From the NCBI RefSeq assembly GCF_900188275.1, contig NZ_FZNY01000004.1, positions 62,001 through 126,000 of the forward strand: a stretch of DNA of 64,000 bases, in the 5' to 3' direction. This DNA comes from Dokdonia pacifica (GTDB taxonomy: Bacteria > Bacteroidota > Bacteroidia > Flavobacteriales > Flavobacteriaceae). The translations under genes were made by a program, and so were the position numbers. Below the pieces are notes generated by a model, which was not told the origin of the DNA, ran no database searches, and worked only from the letters and a program-made list of their open reading frames with translations. Shown here piece after piece: positions 7,283-14,458 of the stretch; position 1 is the stretch's first letter, and each line of letters begins with the position of its first letter.

Positions 7283-7438
7283 ATGAAAAAATCATTAAAA
7301 GAATTATCACTTAATAAAGAAGTGATTAGTAGCTTAGAATTAAACAAAATCGAAGGACAAGGAACTTGTGGTTGTGGACCTGGAAGTAATGAGGGAACGT
7401 TAATTAGTATACCACCTCCAGGAATGCAATGTTTCTAG
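7283..7438 (+). CDS. Short lanthipeptide-type precursor, PPPG group, member 4 (diverged)
   Basis: A 51-residue peptide. Leader MKKSLKELSLNKEVISSLEL, then NKIEGQG; the expected double glycine is GQG. The core TCGCGPGSNEGTLIS ends IPPPGMQCF: the Cys before PPPG is replaced by Ile and the final Tyr by Phe. Cys remain at 29, 31 and 50. The lost cysteine and altered cleavage site make this the most diverged member. It may be a degenerating copy or a functional variant with one ring fewer. Confidence 0.8.
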   Translation: MKKSLKELSLNKEVISSLELNKIEGQGTCGCGPGSNEGTLISIPPPGMQCF

Positions 7439-7466
7439 AATACAAACTATAATAATTATATAGTAT

Positions 7467-7506
7467 AAAAGCTATCTTACTATTACTATGTAAGATGGCT
7501 TTTTTA
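7467..7506 (+). terminator. Terminator between the precursors and the lanC-like gene
   Basis: GCTATCTTAC (7471-7480) pairs with GTAAGATGGC (7490-7499) and T6 follows. It ends only 31 nt before the preferred lanC start, so lanC would depend on read-through or a promoter inside this region. Confidence 0.75.
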
Positions 7507-7537
7507 TATGTATATTTCCTTTAAAATTATAAATGGT

Positions 7538-8752
7538 ATGCGCGAGCAAAAATTGAAAGATAAATTAGAAGAAATAAATCAAGAACTTATAACTAACGGA
7601 ACATTAGATACGAAAGATGTAGGAGTGCTTTCGGGTAGTTCGGGACTTGCTTTATATCATTTTTATTATAACGCTTATAATCCTAATGAAGCTAGTGAGG
7701 ATAGAGGAAGTGAAATTATAGCTTCTATTGTTGAGAGTATTAATCAAGGATATAACTTTCATACCTTTTGTGGAGGAATAGCTGGTGCTGCATGGACTAT
7801 AGAGCTTTTGAATGAACTAGATTTTATAGAGCTAGATACAGATGCTCTTTTAGGGGTATTGGATGAGTATTTAAATCATGTTGCACATCTTCAAGAAGGA
7901 GGAAACTTTTATGATTTTTTACACGGCCTTATAGGAATAGGTTACTATTTCTTAAAAAGATATGAAAACACGCCCTCTGAAGAACTCAAAGGAAATTATG
8001 AAAAAATGATTCTAGAGATAATCTCTAAACTTGAATCTAAAGCAACGAGAAGTGATAACGGAATATATTGGGAGTCTAATCTTGTAAAAGAAGAAGGGAT
8101 AATAGGTTGCAATTTAAGTTTATCACACGGACTCTCAAGTATCATAAACTTTTTATCAAGACTCTCAAGTCATGCTGCATTTTCAGAACATTCATTACCA
8201 TTACTCAATAAGGCCATAAGTCATATGATGAGTTATAAAAGAAAAGAAACGGAGACTTCTTTTTTTCCTGATTGGATTACCAATAAAAATGAAGAAAGTC
8301 AAAGTAATAGACTCGCTTGGTGTTATGGAGATTTAGGAATAGCTGTCTCTCTATGGAAAGCTAGTAAAGTTATTGAAGATGAAGCTGTAAAACAGACTGC
8401 CATACAACTTCTTAAACATGCCGCTACTCGTAGAGATATAAAAGAAACTCGTATTGTAGATGCTGGACTATGTCATGGAGCTTTTGGGGTAATGCATATT
8501 TTTGATTTTATGTATAAAGAAACCTCTGATGAAATATTTAAAGAAGCAGCAGATTATTGGATAGATTATGGATTAACCATGGATCATCATGAGGATGGAT
8601 CTGCTGGATATAAAAAATGGAGAGGCGGAGATACACCTACCTATGAAAAAGAGAATAGCCTTTTGGAAGGAATTGCAGGAATAGGTCTTGCTATCTTATC
8701 ATACCTCCATCCAGAAAATACACATTGGAATCAATGTTTAATGATAGGATAA
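7538..8752 (+). CDS. lanC: LanC-like lanthionine synthetase (cyclase)
   Basis: A cytoplasmic zinc enzyme expected to add Cys thiols to dehydrated Ser/Thr of the precursors. From the start at 7538 it has 404 residues. The early motif LSGSSGLALYHFYY marks the alpha-toroid fold. A His-Gly (SLSHG) stands at about 197. The three zinc ligands are Cys262 (WCYGD) and Cys312-His313 (LCHGAFG), with spacing close to NisC. An upstream ATG at 7508 in frame would place the start directly on the T-run of a terminator, so 7538 is preferred. Unlike nisin-type operons it is separated from the lanB genes by 5.7 kb and grouped with the precursors. Confidence 0.88.
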   Translation: MREQKLKDKLEEINQELITNGTLDTKDVGVLSGSSGLALYHFYYNAYNPNEASEDRGSEIIASIVESINQGYNFHTFCGGIAGAAWTIELLNELDFIELDTDALLGVLDEYLNHVAHLQEGGNFYDFLHGLIGIGYYFLKRYENTPSEELKGNYEKMILEIISKLESKATRSDNGIYWESNLVKEEGIIGCNLSLSHGLSSIINFLSRLSSHAAFSEHSLPLLNKAISHMMSYKRKETETSFFPDWITNKNEESQSNRLAWCYGDLGIAVSLWKASKVIEDEAVKQTAIQLLKHAATRRDIKETRIVDAGLCHGAFGVMHIFDFMYKETSDEIFKEAADYWIDYGLTMDHHEDGSAGYKKWRGGDTPTYEKENSLLEGIAGIGLAILSYLHPENTHWNQCLMIG

Positions 8753-8757
8753 GGTAA

Positions 8758-8843
8758 TACGCTTTAACGCTTTGCTCTCCTTACTATCGTGAACCTGCCT
8801 ACCAGCAGGAGGTCTCATAAGTTCGCTTTCGCGAAAGCGTATA
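8758..8843 (+). repeat. REP-like element, copy R1 (about 86 bp)
   Basis: Starts TACGCTTTAACGCTTTGCTC, contains GAACCTGCCTACCAGCAGGAGGT, split here as GAACCTGCC and GGCAGG-like arms (inner imperfect palindrome), and ends in TTCGCTTTCGCGAAAGCGTA. Outer ends are inverted. Related copies are at 11771, 21102, 30441 and 55198. Confidence 0.7.
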
Positions 8844-8846
8844 CAG

Positions 8847-8901
8847 GAAAAATCAAAAAGAGTGAATTTATAACTATAAATTCACTCTTTTTGATTTTTT
8901 T
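8847..8901. terminator. Strong bidirectional terminator
   Basis: A near-perfect 25-bp stem (AAATCAAAAAGAGTGAATTT and its complement) with loop ACTA. It ends in A-runs and T-runs on either side and separates the convergent lanC and precursor genes. Confidence 0.85.
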
Positions 8902-8916
8902 ATATGTTCTAATTTT

Positions 8917-9165
8917 TTAACCCATATTACAACCATTACTTACGTGTATGGCAGATGTTTGTAAACATCCAGGAGGATTTAATGGATTATTTGAAGTTGG
9001 AATAGGGTCTGTATTTGCGTCACATTCTGGTTCTAGTGTATTTGGAGCGGTTCCTCCAGTTTCAAAACTTCCTGTTTCATCACCTGTTCCTCCCGTTAAT
9101 GTTTTCATAGTTGTAAGACTTGCAATTTTAAATTTCCTTAAGTCTATTTTCTTTTTCTTTTTCAT
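8917..9165 (-). CDS. Lanthipeptide-type precursor paired with regulator 3
   Basis: An 82-residue peptide, the longest of the group. The lysine-rich leader (MKKKKKIDLRKFKIASLTT) ends LTGG at 23-26. The 56-residue core has many Thr/Ser, is acidic in its first half, and carries only three Cys at 48, 67 and 79. Its NPPGC at 63-67 recalls the PPPG motif of the short precursors. It lies on the same strand 117 nt downstream of the regulator at 9283-10977. The complementary frame in the same region is a shadow. Confidence 0.8.
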   Translation of the reverse strand: MKKKKKIDLRKFKIASLTTMKTLTGGTGDETGSFETGGTAPNTLEPECDANTDPIPTSNNPLNPPGCLQTSAIHVSNGCNMG

Positions 9166-9282
9166 TGAGATTGTTTTTAATTATTAATTGATAGGCTAAA
9201 ACTAAGAAGAGTTGTACTCTTTTCTTAAAAATACATACCGATTTTCATGAATATTGGTAACATTATTTGTAAAAGTTTACTT

Positions 9283-10977
9283 TTAGGCACTTGCTTTCTC
9301 TAAACTTTTCATAAAAAACGAAGGTTTAATCCCAGTCTCTTTATAAAAAGCTTTGGAAAAAGACTCAGTATTATTAAACCCAAACTCAGCAGCAATAGCT
9401 TTTAAGGTGTATTTTCTATACATAGGATCACTCTTTAAAGAATCTATTGCATATGCTATTCTAAGAGTGTTGATATATTGGGAGAAAGACATTTTCTTAA
9501 AGTGATTGACTGTTTTAGAGAGGTAATTTGGGTTGGTTCCTATAGACTTTGCTAAACCGGCGATAGATATCTTTGAATTAAGAAATTCCTTGTTTTTTTC
9601 AAATTTTTCTAAACTCGTTAAGATTTTTGTAATCACCGTATCTGGAATATTTAATGCTGTTTTTTGAGATGCTTTTTCGTTTGTAATACTTTTTAGAGGG
9701 GTATTGTGTTTTTTATGTATTAATTCTTCAAATCTTTTTTTGTAAACTTTTCTTCTTGAATTTAAATAAAACAAAATGATAAGAATTGTTATAATAATAA
9801 TGACTAAAAAATAAGAGAATAATGTTACCCGTTCTTCTTTAGCTTTAATTTTTTCTACAGTTTTTTTAGTGTCAGCTAATATTACGGGGATGTCATAATC
9901 GTTTACAATTTTCTTATTAATGTACAATTCATCAGCATGTAATCTGTTAGTTAATGCTATTGTTTTATCTTGATATATGATGAGGTCTTCCAATTGTTTC
10001 TGATCTCTATAATAAGAGGTTAATAATTCATAACTTTCTTTAACTTTTGTTTTTGGCCTAGCATCATTGCTTTTTAAATAAAGAGAATCTACTTTTTTTA
10101 ATAACCCAATAGCTTGTTGATCTTTTTTTAATTCAAAATAGTTTTTTGCTAAGTAATAATAGGTTACAGATAAATTTGCATGATCATTATTAGATGTATA
10201 ATAAGGTAATATCTGATTTAAATTATATAAGGAGCTGTCGTACTTTCTTTCATTAAAAAGTGCTTTAGATCTGTTTAAAATAAAGACATTGTATTTAGCA
10301 GTATCCTTTAAACGTAAAGATTCTCTAATACCTAACTTATTATAGTAGTATAAGGAATCATATTTATTTAATTCGTTATATATAGAAGCAACAGAAAAAA
10401 TGATTTCAAGATAATCTTCAGGTAATAAGAGTGATGATTCTTTAGAAATTGCGTAACTAAAATTTTCTTTATATATGGTTAACGCTTGTTTGTAATCGCC
10501 TGTTTCTTGTTTTAGTAATCCTAAGTTTTGCTTAGAACGAACAATGATGTCCTTGTTGTAATACCTATTAGCGTATTCATTAGCTTTAATGAAATTATCT
10601 GTCGCTTTAATAAAATTTCTTTTATTAAAATAATAAAACCCTTTTGCATAATATGCACTAGCAGGATAACGAGAATTATTAAATTGATCTTTTAGGTTAA
10701 TAATACTGTCATTATATAATAACTTATGCTCATCTTTTGCATAAAGACCCATTAAATAATAACTGTCGGTTAGTATATCAAAGTTATTTTCTTCTTTAGC
10801 TGCTTTAATAGCCTTTTTTAAAATAATTGTATCTGCTTTACTAGCGGCAATTGTTAAAAGTTCCTGTGCTGTTTTATTTTTTAAAGTGTCAGTAGATATT
10901 ACTTTATTTTGACTTAAGGTAGTATGGTATAAAAAGAAAAATAAAGTACATGTAAAAATGCGAATCAATAACTTCAT
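9283..10977 (-). CDS. Membrane-anchored TPR / AraC-type HTH regulator (copy 3)
   Basis: A 564-residue protein. The signal peptide (about 1-22) ends TTLSQ. Periplasmic TPR-like repeats occupy about 40-330 (for example YYAKGFYYFNKRNFIKATDN). One membrane helix lies at about 381-403, followed by SRRKVYKKR. The AraC-type domain is at about 460-560, with FNNTESFSKAFYKETGIKPS. It is the most diverged HTH of the four and closest to copy 1 in its final helix. The next gene on its strand is the precursor at 8917. A perfect inverted repeat lies upstream at 11161, and its half-site recurs between regulator and precursor at 9243. Confidence 0.85.
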   Translation of the reverse strand: MKLLIRIFTCTLFFFLYHTTLSQNKVISTDTLKNKTAQELLTIAASKADTIILKKAIKAAKEENNFDILTDSYYLMGLYAKDEHKLLYNDSIINLKDQFNNSRYPASAYYAKGFYYFNKRNFIKATDNFIKANEYANRYYNKDIIVRSKQNLGLLKQETGDYKQALTIYKENFSYAISKESSLLLPEDYLEIIFSVASIYNELNKYDSLYYYNKLGIRESLRLKDTAKYNVFILNRSKALFNERKYDSSLYNLNQILPYYTSNNDHANLSVTYYYLAKNYFELKKDQQAIGLLKKVDSLYLKSNDARPKTKVKESYELLTSYYRDQKQLEDLIIYQDKTIALTNRLHADELYINKKIVNDYDIPVILADTKKTVEKIKAKEERVTLFSYFLVIIIITILIILFYLNSRRKVYKKRFEELIHKKHNTPLKSITNEKASQKTALNIPDTVITKILTSLEKFEKNKEFLNSKISIAGLAKSIGTNPNYLSKTVNHFKKMSFSQYINTLRIAYAIDSLKSDPMYRKYTLKAIAAEFGFNNTESFSKAFYKETGIKPSFFMKSLEKASA

Positions 10978-11160
10978 AGCAATAGGAACGTCATTAGGTG
11001 ATTATCAAAAAGATAAATGTAAGTATCCTTCTTGAATTTTTAAACCCATAGTATAGTATATCCTCTTATTAAATGTCAATTCCGATCAAAACTTACTATA
11101 AAATTTGTGTTATTGTATTCATTCATACGTATTTGCTTTGCAAAATTAATGCATATCAAA

Positions 11161-11192
11161 ATTCATGAAAAACAGTTTCGTTTTTCATGAAT
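11161..11192. promoter_or_regulatory. Perfect 13-bp-arm inverted repeat, candidate operator of regulator 3
   Basis: ATTCATGAAAAAC (11161-11173) and GTTTTTCATGAAT (11180-11192) around AGTTTC. No T-run follows. It lies 184 bp upstream of regulator 3. The half TTTTCATGAAT recurs at 9243-9253, about 80 bp upstream of the paired precursor. Confidence 0.45.
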
Positions 11193-11330
11193 ACTAGTGC
11201 CTTCAAATTGTAAATGCGTAAAATACAGCTCATATTTGTAATGTTCTGGAACATAGGAAATTAATATGGCATATGGATTAGAGATAGAAATCTTGTTTGT
11301 CTATCTAAAAATATTCGAGCTTGAATTTGA

Positions 11331-11372
11331 CGAAAACCTTGAGCGTCATAAAAGGATCAAGGGATATAATCA
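11331..11372 (+). promoter_or_regulatory. Precursor leader element, weak copy
   Basis: CGAAAACCTTGAGC is present. The second block is replaced by GGATCAAGGG, which can pair with CCTTGA at the start of the element. It ends 17 nt before the precursor start at 11390. Confidence 0.35.
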
Positions 11373-11389
11373 TATTTAAATTTTATACT

Positions 11390-11596
11390 ATGTTAAAAAA
11401 CATTTTGAATATCAAAGGAATTGAGTCAATCAAAAAAGAAGATCAAAAAAATATTAATGGAGGAATTGGTCTTTGTATAGATCAAAACTGTCCAGCTGAA
11501 GGGAATTTTTGTTGTGGGGGTGATTATTGGGGGCCACCATGTGTGAACGGATTTGTGAATTTAGTCTGTTCAAATAATGTATGGATAGCGTGCTAG
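11390..11596 (+). CDS. Cys-rich double-glycine peptide precursor (EQK-INGG leader type)
   Basis: A 68-residue peptide. The frame is open from 11321, but the ATG at 11390 gives a normal leader, KKEDQKNINGG, with GG at 24-25. The 43-residue core has seven Cys (29, 34, 41, 42, 51, 60, 68), several Gly and Trp, and only one Ser and no Thr. Lanthionine formation is therefore hardly possible, and disulfides or another modification are more likely. The leader resembles that of the partial precursor at 2-169. Export by the C39 transporter is plausible because the site is a double glycine. Confidence 0.75.
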   Translation: MLKNILNIKGIESIKKEDQKNINGGIGLCIDQNCPAEGNFCCGGDYWGPPCVNGFVNLVCSNNVWIAC

Positions 11597-11713
11597 TATA
11601 GTTTTATAGTTAATGCTTTCTGAAATCTATTTAGGACTGTTCAAGAATTGAATTATTTAAACTCTTGAATAGTACACTGCAATTAATAATTGAGTTTTAT
11701 TGATTATTAATTG

Positions 11714-11756
11714 ATGAAGTCCATTTTCTCTGAAAGGAAGAAAGTGGGCTTTTTTA
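11714..11756 (+). terminator. Terminator downstream of the Cys-rich precursor
   Basis: AAGTCCATTTTCT and AGAAAGTGGGCTTTTTT form a stem with a T-run, about 120 nt after the stop codon. Confidence 0.55.
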
Positions 11757-11770
11757 TGGGAGATTTATTT

Positions 11771-11902
11771 ATACGCTTTCAAGGAATTTATGACGTAGAA
11801 GTTTATACTGAGCTTGACGAAGTGCGAAAGCGAACCTATGAGACCTGTCGGCAGCCAGACAGGTTCACTACAGTAGAGAGAGCAAAGCATTAAAACGTAT
11901 AA
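11771..11902 (-). repeat. REP-like element, copy R2, with extra block
   Basis: The minus strand carries the element (inner arms GACCTGTCGGC and GCCAGACAGGT). A second block, TACGCTTTC..GAAGTTTATACTGAGC, is joined at its left end and also occurs at 50645-50770. A 60-codon frame across it is a by-product. Confidence 0.6.
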
Positions 11903-12003
11903 TGCTTATTTCTACATAAATAGATGTTAATTATAATAATTTAACTAAGTAGTTAGTTGTAAGAATAGTTACATTTGAAAACATATTCTTATTCAACATA
12001 TTA

Positions 12004-13719
12004 ATGACATTTATTTCAAAGAAAAACACTTTTCAATTTCTTACGATTATCCTAGTAATTCTTAATTTTTTTGTAAGTAATCTCTATGCACAAGAATCAA
12101 CTATCCAGAGGGAAGATAGTTTATTAAATATGACAACGAGTGAATTTGCTCAACGACTAAAAAGCTCACAAAAAGGAGAAGCTATTTTTTTTGAAAAAAT
12201 TGTTTTAAAACGAGCAAAAGATCATACAGGATTAGTAGACCAAGAGTTAGGAAGACGCTTTTCTAAAGAAGAAAATTATGAAAAAGCACATCACTATTTA
12301 GACATAGCACTAGACTTAGCAAAAAAGAATAACGATCAAAGAAGAATATGTGTGATCTCTATTATTAAAGCAAAGTCATACATGCTAGATGGTAAAAATG
12401 AACAAGCTGTCGATTTTTACACTACTTCAATAGCTATTGCTAACAAAAACTCGTATACAAGTTTGAAAAACATAGCAATCTCTAGCTATATAAGTCTTCT
12501 GTCGCAAATAGACGATCAATTAAAAAAAGCACTTGATATGTCTGATGCATTAGTAGTATCACTAGAAAAATCTTCAGATAGAAATACCAAAAACTATGTG
12601 CAAATGCTTACGACTATCAATGATGTTTATTTAGAAGCAGAACAATATCATAAAGTCTTACAGTATTCCGATAAAGGAATTGAGGTGGCAGATTCTATAA
12701 GCTATATAAAAGGGCTTACAGATTTGTATATCAAAAAGGGAATTGCGCATTATTATATGGATGATAAAGATCTCTCTCAAACTTTTTTAATCAAAGCAAA
12801 AAACCTCATTGAAAAAAATACATTAGAAAATGATTTTCATCAAATTGTGAGAGTCTATTATTTTTTAGCAAAACACCATTATGATAAGGGGTTGTATACT
12901 GAAGCGATTCAGTATTTGGACACGATAATCAACTTTATAAAAGAAGAAGATGCTAATAAACTTCCTGTTATTCGGTCGTATTATTTGCTTATGGAATGTT
13001 ATAGGGAGTTAGGGGAAAATAAAAAAGCTTGGAAGTATCATGCTATTTATATGGATCTTAATGAAGCATATCAGAAAAGTGAAGGTAAAACTAGGAATCG
13101 AGTTTTTGAAAAAATAGAGAATGCAGATAATGAGCGTATTGCTTTGGAAAAAAGAAATAAGGAGTATGCGCAAATAGGGTTGTTTATTGTTCTTTTTGTA
13201 TTGTTAATAGTTGGATATAGTTTTTGGCGAAAGCAGAAAAAAAATAAAACAATATTTAATGATTTGATCAGTCAGATAGATCAACTGGAATCTCAGCAAC
13301 AACAAAAGCAAGAACAAGAGAAAAAAATACCCTCTACAATTGCTATCGATGATGATAAAGTAACTGCTGTTTTAAAAGGACTTTCTAAGTTGGAGAAACA
13401 AGAATTCTTTTTAAGACCAGATTGTAATCTCAGAACAATAGCCAAAAAAACAAAAACAAATGCCACCTATTTATCTAAAATAATAAATGCACATAAGGGG
13501 AAAAATTTCAATGGATATATTAACGATCTTAGGATTGCATATACATTAAGAAAGCTAAAAGATGATAAAAGATTTCGATCATTTTCTATAGCTTCTATAG
13601 CATTAGAGGTAGGATATAAAAGTGATAAATCATTTGTAAAACACTTTAAATCAAAAACGGGTATTAATCCATCATACTACATTAAGAATATTGAAACTCT
13701 AAAGAATAATGCGGCTTAA
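12004..13719 (+). CDS. Membrane-anchored TPR / AraC-type HTH regulator (copy 4)
   Basis: A 571-residue protein. Signal sequence at about 10-30, periplasmic TPR-like repeats at about 80-365 (for example YLDIALDLAKKNNDQRR), one membrane helix at about 388-408 (GLFIVLFVLLIVGYSFW) and an AraC-type domain at about 472-565 ending TGINPSYYIKNIE. A Gln-rich linker (about 430-443) joins helix and HTH. It is the nearest paralogue of copy 2. The precursor at 13866 follows on the same strand. An inverted repeat (13735-13756) lies between the two genes. Confidence 0.85.
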   Translation: MTFISKKNTFQFLTIILVILNFFVSNLYAQESTIQREDSLLNMTTSEFAQRLKSSQKGEAIFFEKIVLKRAKDHTGLVDQELGRRFSKEENYEKAHHYLDIALDLAKKNNDQRRICVISIIKAKSYMLDGKNEQAVDFYTTSIAIANKNSYTSLKNIAISSYISLLSQIDDQLKKALDMSDALVVSLEKSSDRNTKNYVQMLTTINDVYLEAEQYHKVLQYSDKGIEVADSISYIKGLTDLYIKKGIAHYYMDDKDLSQTFLIKAKNLIEKNTLENDFHQIVRVYYFLAKHHYDKGLYTEAIQYLDTIINFIKEEDANKLPVIRSYYLLMECYRELGENKKAWKYHAIYMDLNEAYQKSEGKTRNRVFEKIENADNERIALEKRNKEYAQIGLFIVLFVLLIVGYSFWRKQKKNKTIFNDLISQIDQLESQQQQKQEQEKKIPSTIAIDDDKVTAVLKGLSKLEKQEFFLRPDCNLRTIAKKTKTNATYLSKIINAHKGKNFNGYINDLRIAYTLRKLKDDKRFRSFSIASIALEVGYKSDKSFVKHFKSKTGINPSYYIKNIETLKNNAA

Positions 13720-13734
13720 AGGATAAAAATCTTA

Positions 13735-13756
13735 CCGTATTTTGTCCAAAATACGG
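13735..13756. promoter_or_regulatory. Inverted repeat between regulator 4 and its precursor
   Basis: CCGTATTTTG, TC, CAAAATACGG: ten-base perfect arms with a two-base spacer. No T-run follows, and two bases is too short for a normal hairpin loop. A protein-binding site is more likely than a terminator. Confidence 0.45.
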
Positions 13757-13813
13757 ATGCTTCATTGTGAATGAAAAATTGCATAAGGTATATTTCAAAA
13801 TCAAATTTTACAG

Positions 13814-13851
13814 GAGGATTCTGAAAAACCTTAAAAGAGTAGGAATAAACA
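13814..13851 (+). promoter_or_regulatory. Conserved precursor leader element, copy 5
   Basis: GAGGATTCTGAAAAACCTTA, then AAAGAGTAGGAATAAAC. It ends 14 nt before the ATG at 13866 and falls inside a longer open frame, arguing against the upstream starts of that frame. Confidence 0.5.
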
Positions 13852-13865
13852 ACATAATGAGTATC

Positions 13866-14036
13866 ATGAAAAAAGAATTTAAAACACTAAATCTTAAAAA
13901 AATAACTATAGCAAAGATGAACACAAGTGAACTAATGAAAATACAAGGAGGAAGTAGTGACCCTACAGATCCAGATCCACATGCAGATCCAGAATTATCT
14001 AGACAAAATGGTTGTACATATTCATTATTTCAATAG
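13866..14036 (+). CDS. Lanthipeptide-type precursor paired with regulator 4
   Basis: A 56-residue peptide. The open frame begins at 13767, but the ATG at 13866 yields the family leader (MKKEFKTLNLKKITIAKMN) and the upstream part carries a leader element instead. The double glycine is at 28-29 (KIQGG). The 27-residue core has an Asp/Pro repeat (DPTDPDPHADPE), Ser/Thr at both ends and a single Cys50 (NGCTYSLFQ). At most one thioether ring could form. A signalling rather than antimicrobial peptide is conceivable. Confidence 0.8.
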   Translation: MKKEFKTLNLKKITIAKMNTSELMKIQGGSSDPTDPDPHADPELSRQNGCTYSLFQ

Positions 14037-14050
14037 GCTAAATAAGTTTT

Positions 14051-14081
14051 AAAAAAAGCGCTGATTTACAGCGCTTTTTTT
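14051..14081 (+). terminator. Terminator of precursor at 13866
   Basis: AAAAAAAGCGCTG, ATTTA, CAGCGCTTTTTTT: a perfect stem with T7, 14 nt after the stop codon. Confidence 0.9.
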
Positions 14082-14458
14082 GACTTTATACATAAGCTAC
14101 TTTAGCGTCAAAATCAAAAGTAAATATGAGGTTGTCTTTCTTAAGAGGCAACTCTCTTTAAATGGATATATGATTTTTCAAAAAAGATTATGAAAAAATG
14201 ATTTCTATTTCTTGCCTGATAAATTCATATTCCAATTTTTATAAATGAGTTCTCTTTTATACGCTTTCGCGAAAGCGTATAATGCATATAGAGGTATATT
14301 ATAAATAGTAAGTCAAATCAAAAATGAAATACATAAAGGCGAATACTAAATTTATGCAGTATAATTAGGAAAACTATTAGCGTAGATGGATATATTCTAG
14401 TATATTGGTAATTAACTTTTTGAAAATAAAATTAACCTAAATTATAGCGCATTATAGA
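14082..14458. other. Intergenic region upstream of the lanB operon
   Basis: AT-rich. Apart from the 24-bp palindrome at 14258-14281 nothing distinct was seen. The promoter of the four-gene lanB-to-HlyD operon should lie here. Confidence 0.5.
14258..14281. repeat. Extended palindrome TATACGCTTTCGCG...
   Basis: A perfect 24-bp version of the window-wide palindrome, 177 bp upstream of lanB. Confidence 0.8.

Larger units (their letters stand above)
10978..11389. other. Intergenic region between regulator 3 and Cys-rich precursor
   Basis: A divergent region of 412 bp. It contains the inverted repeat at 11161-11192, a smaller one at 11241-11254 (ATGTTC, TG, GAACAT), and a weak copy of the precursor leader element near 11331. 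No further gene was seen. Confidence 0.5.

Noticed and set aside
7508-7537. Upstream ATG as lanC start
   Set aside because: It would sit directly on the T-run of a terminator; the ATG at 7538 gives a family-like N terminus.
11711-11893. 60-codon reading frame
   Set aside because: It runs through a terminator and a REP-like element and has no coding character.
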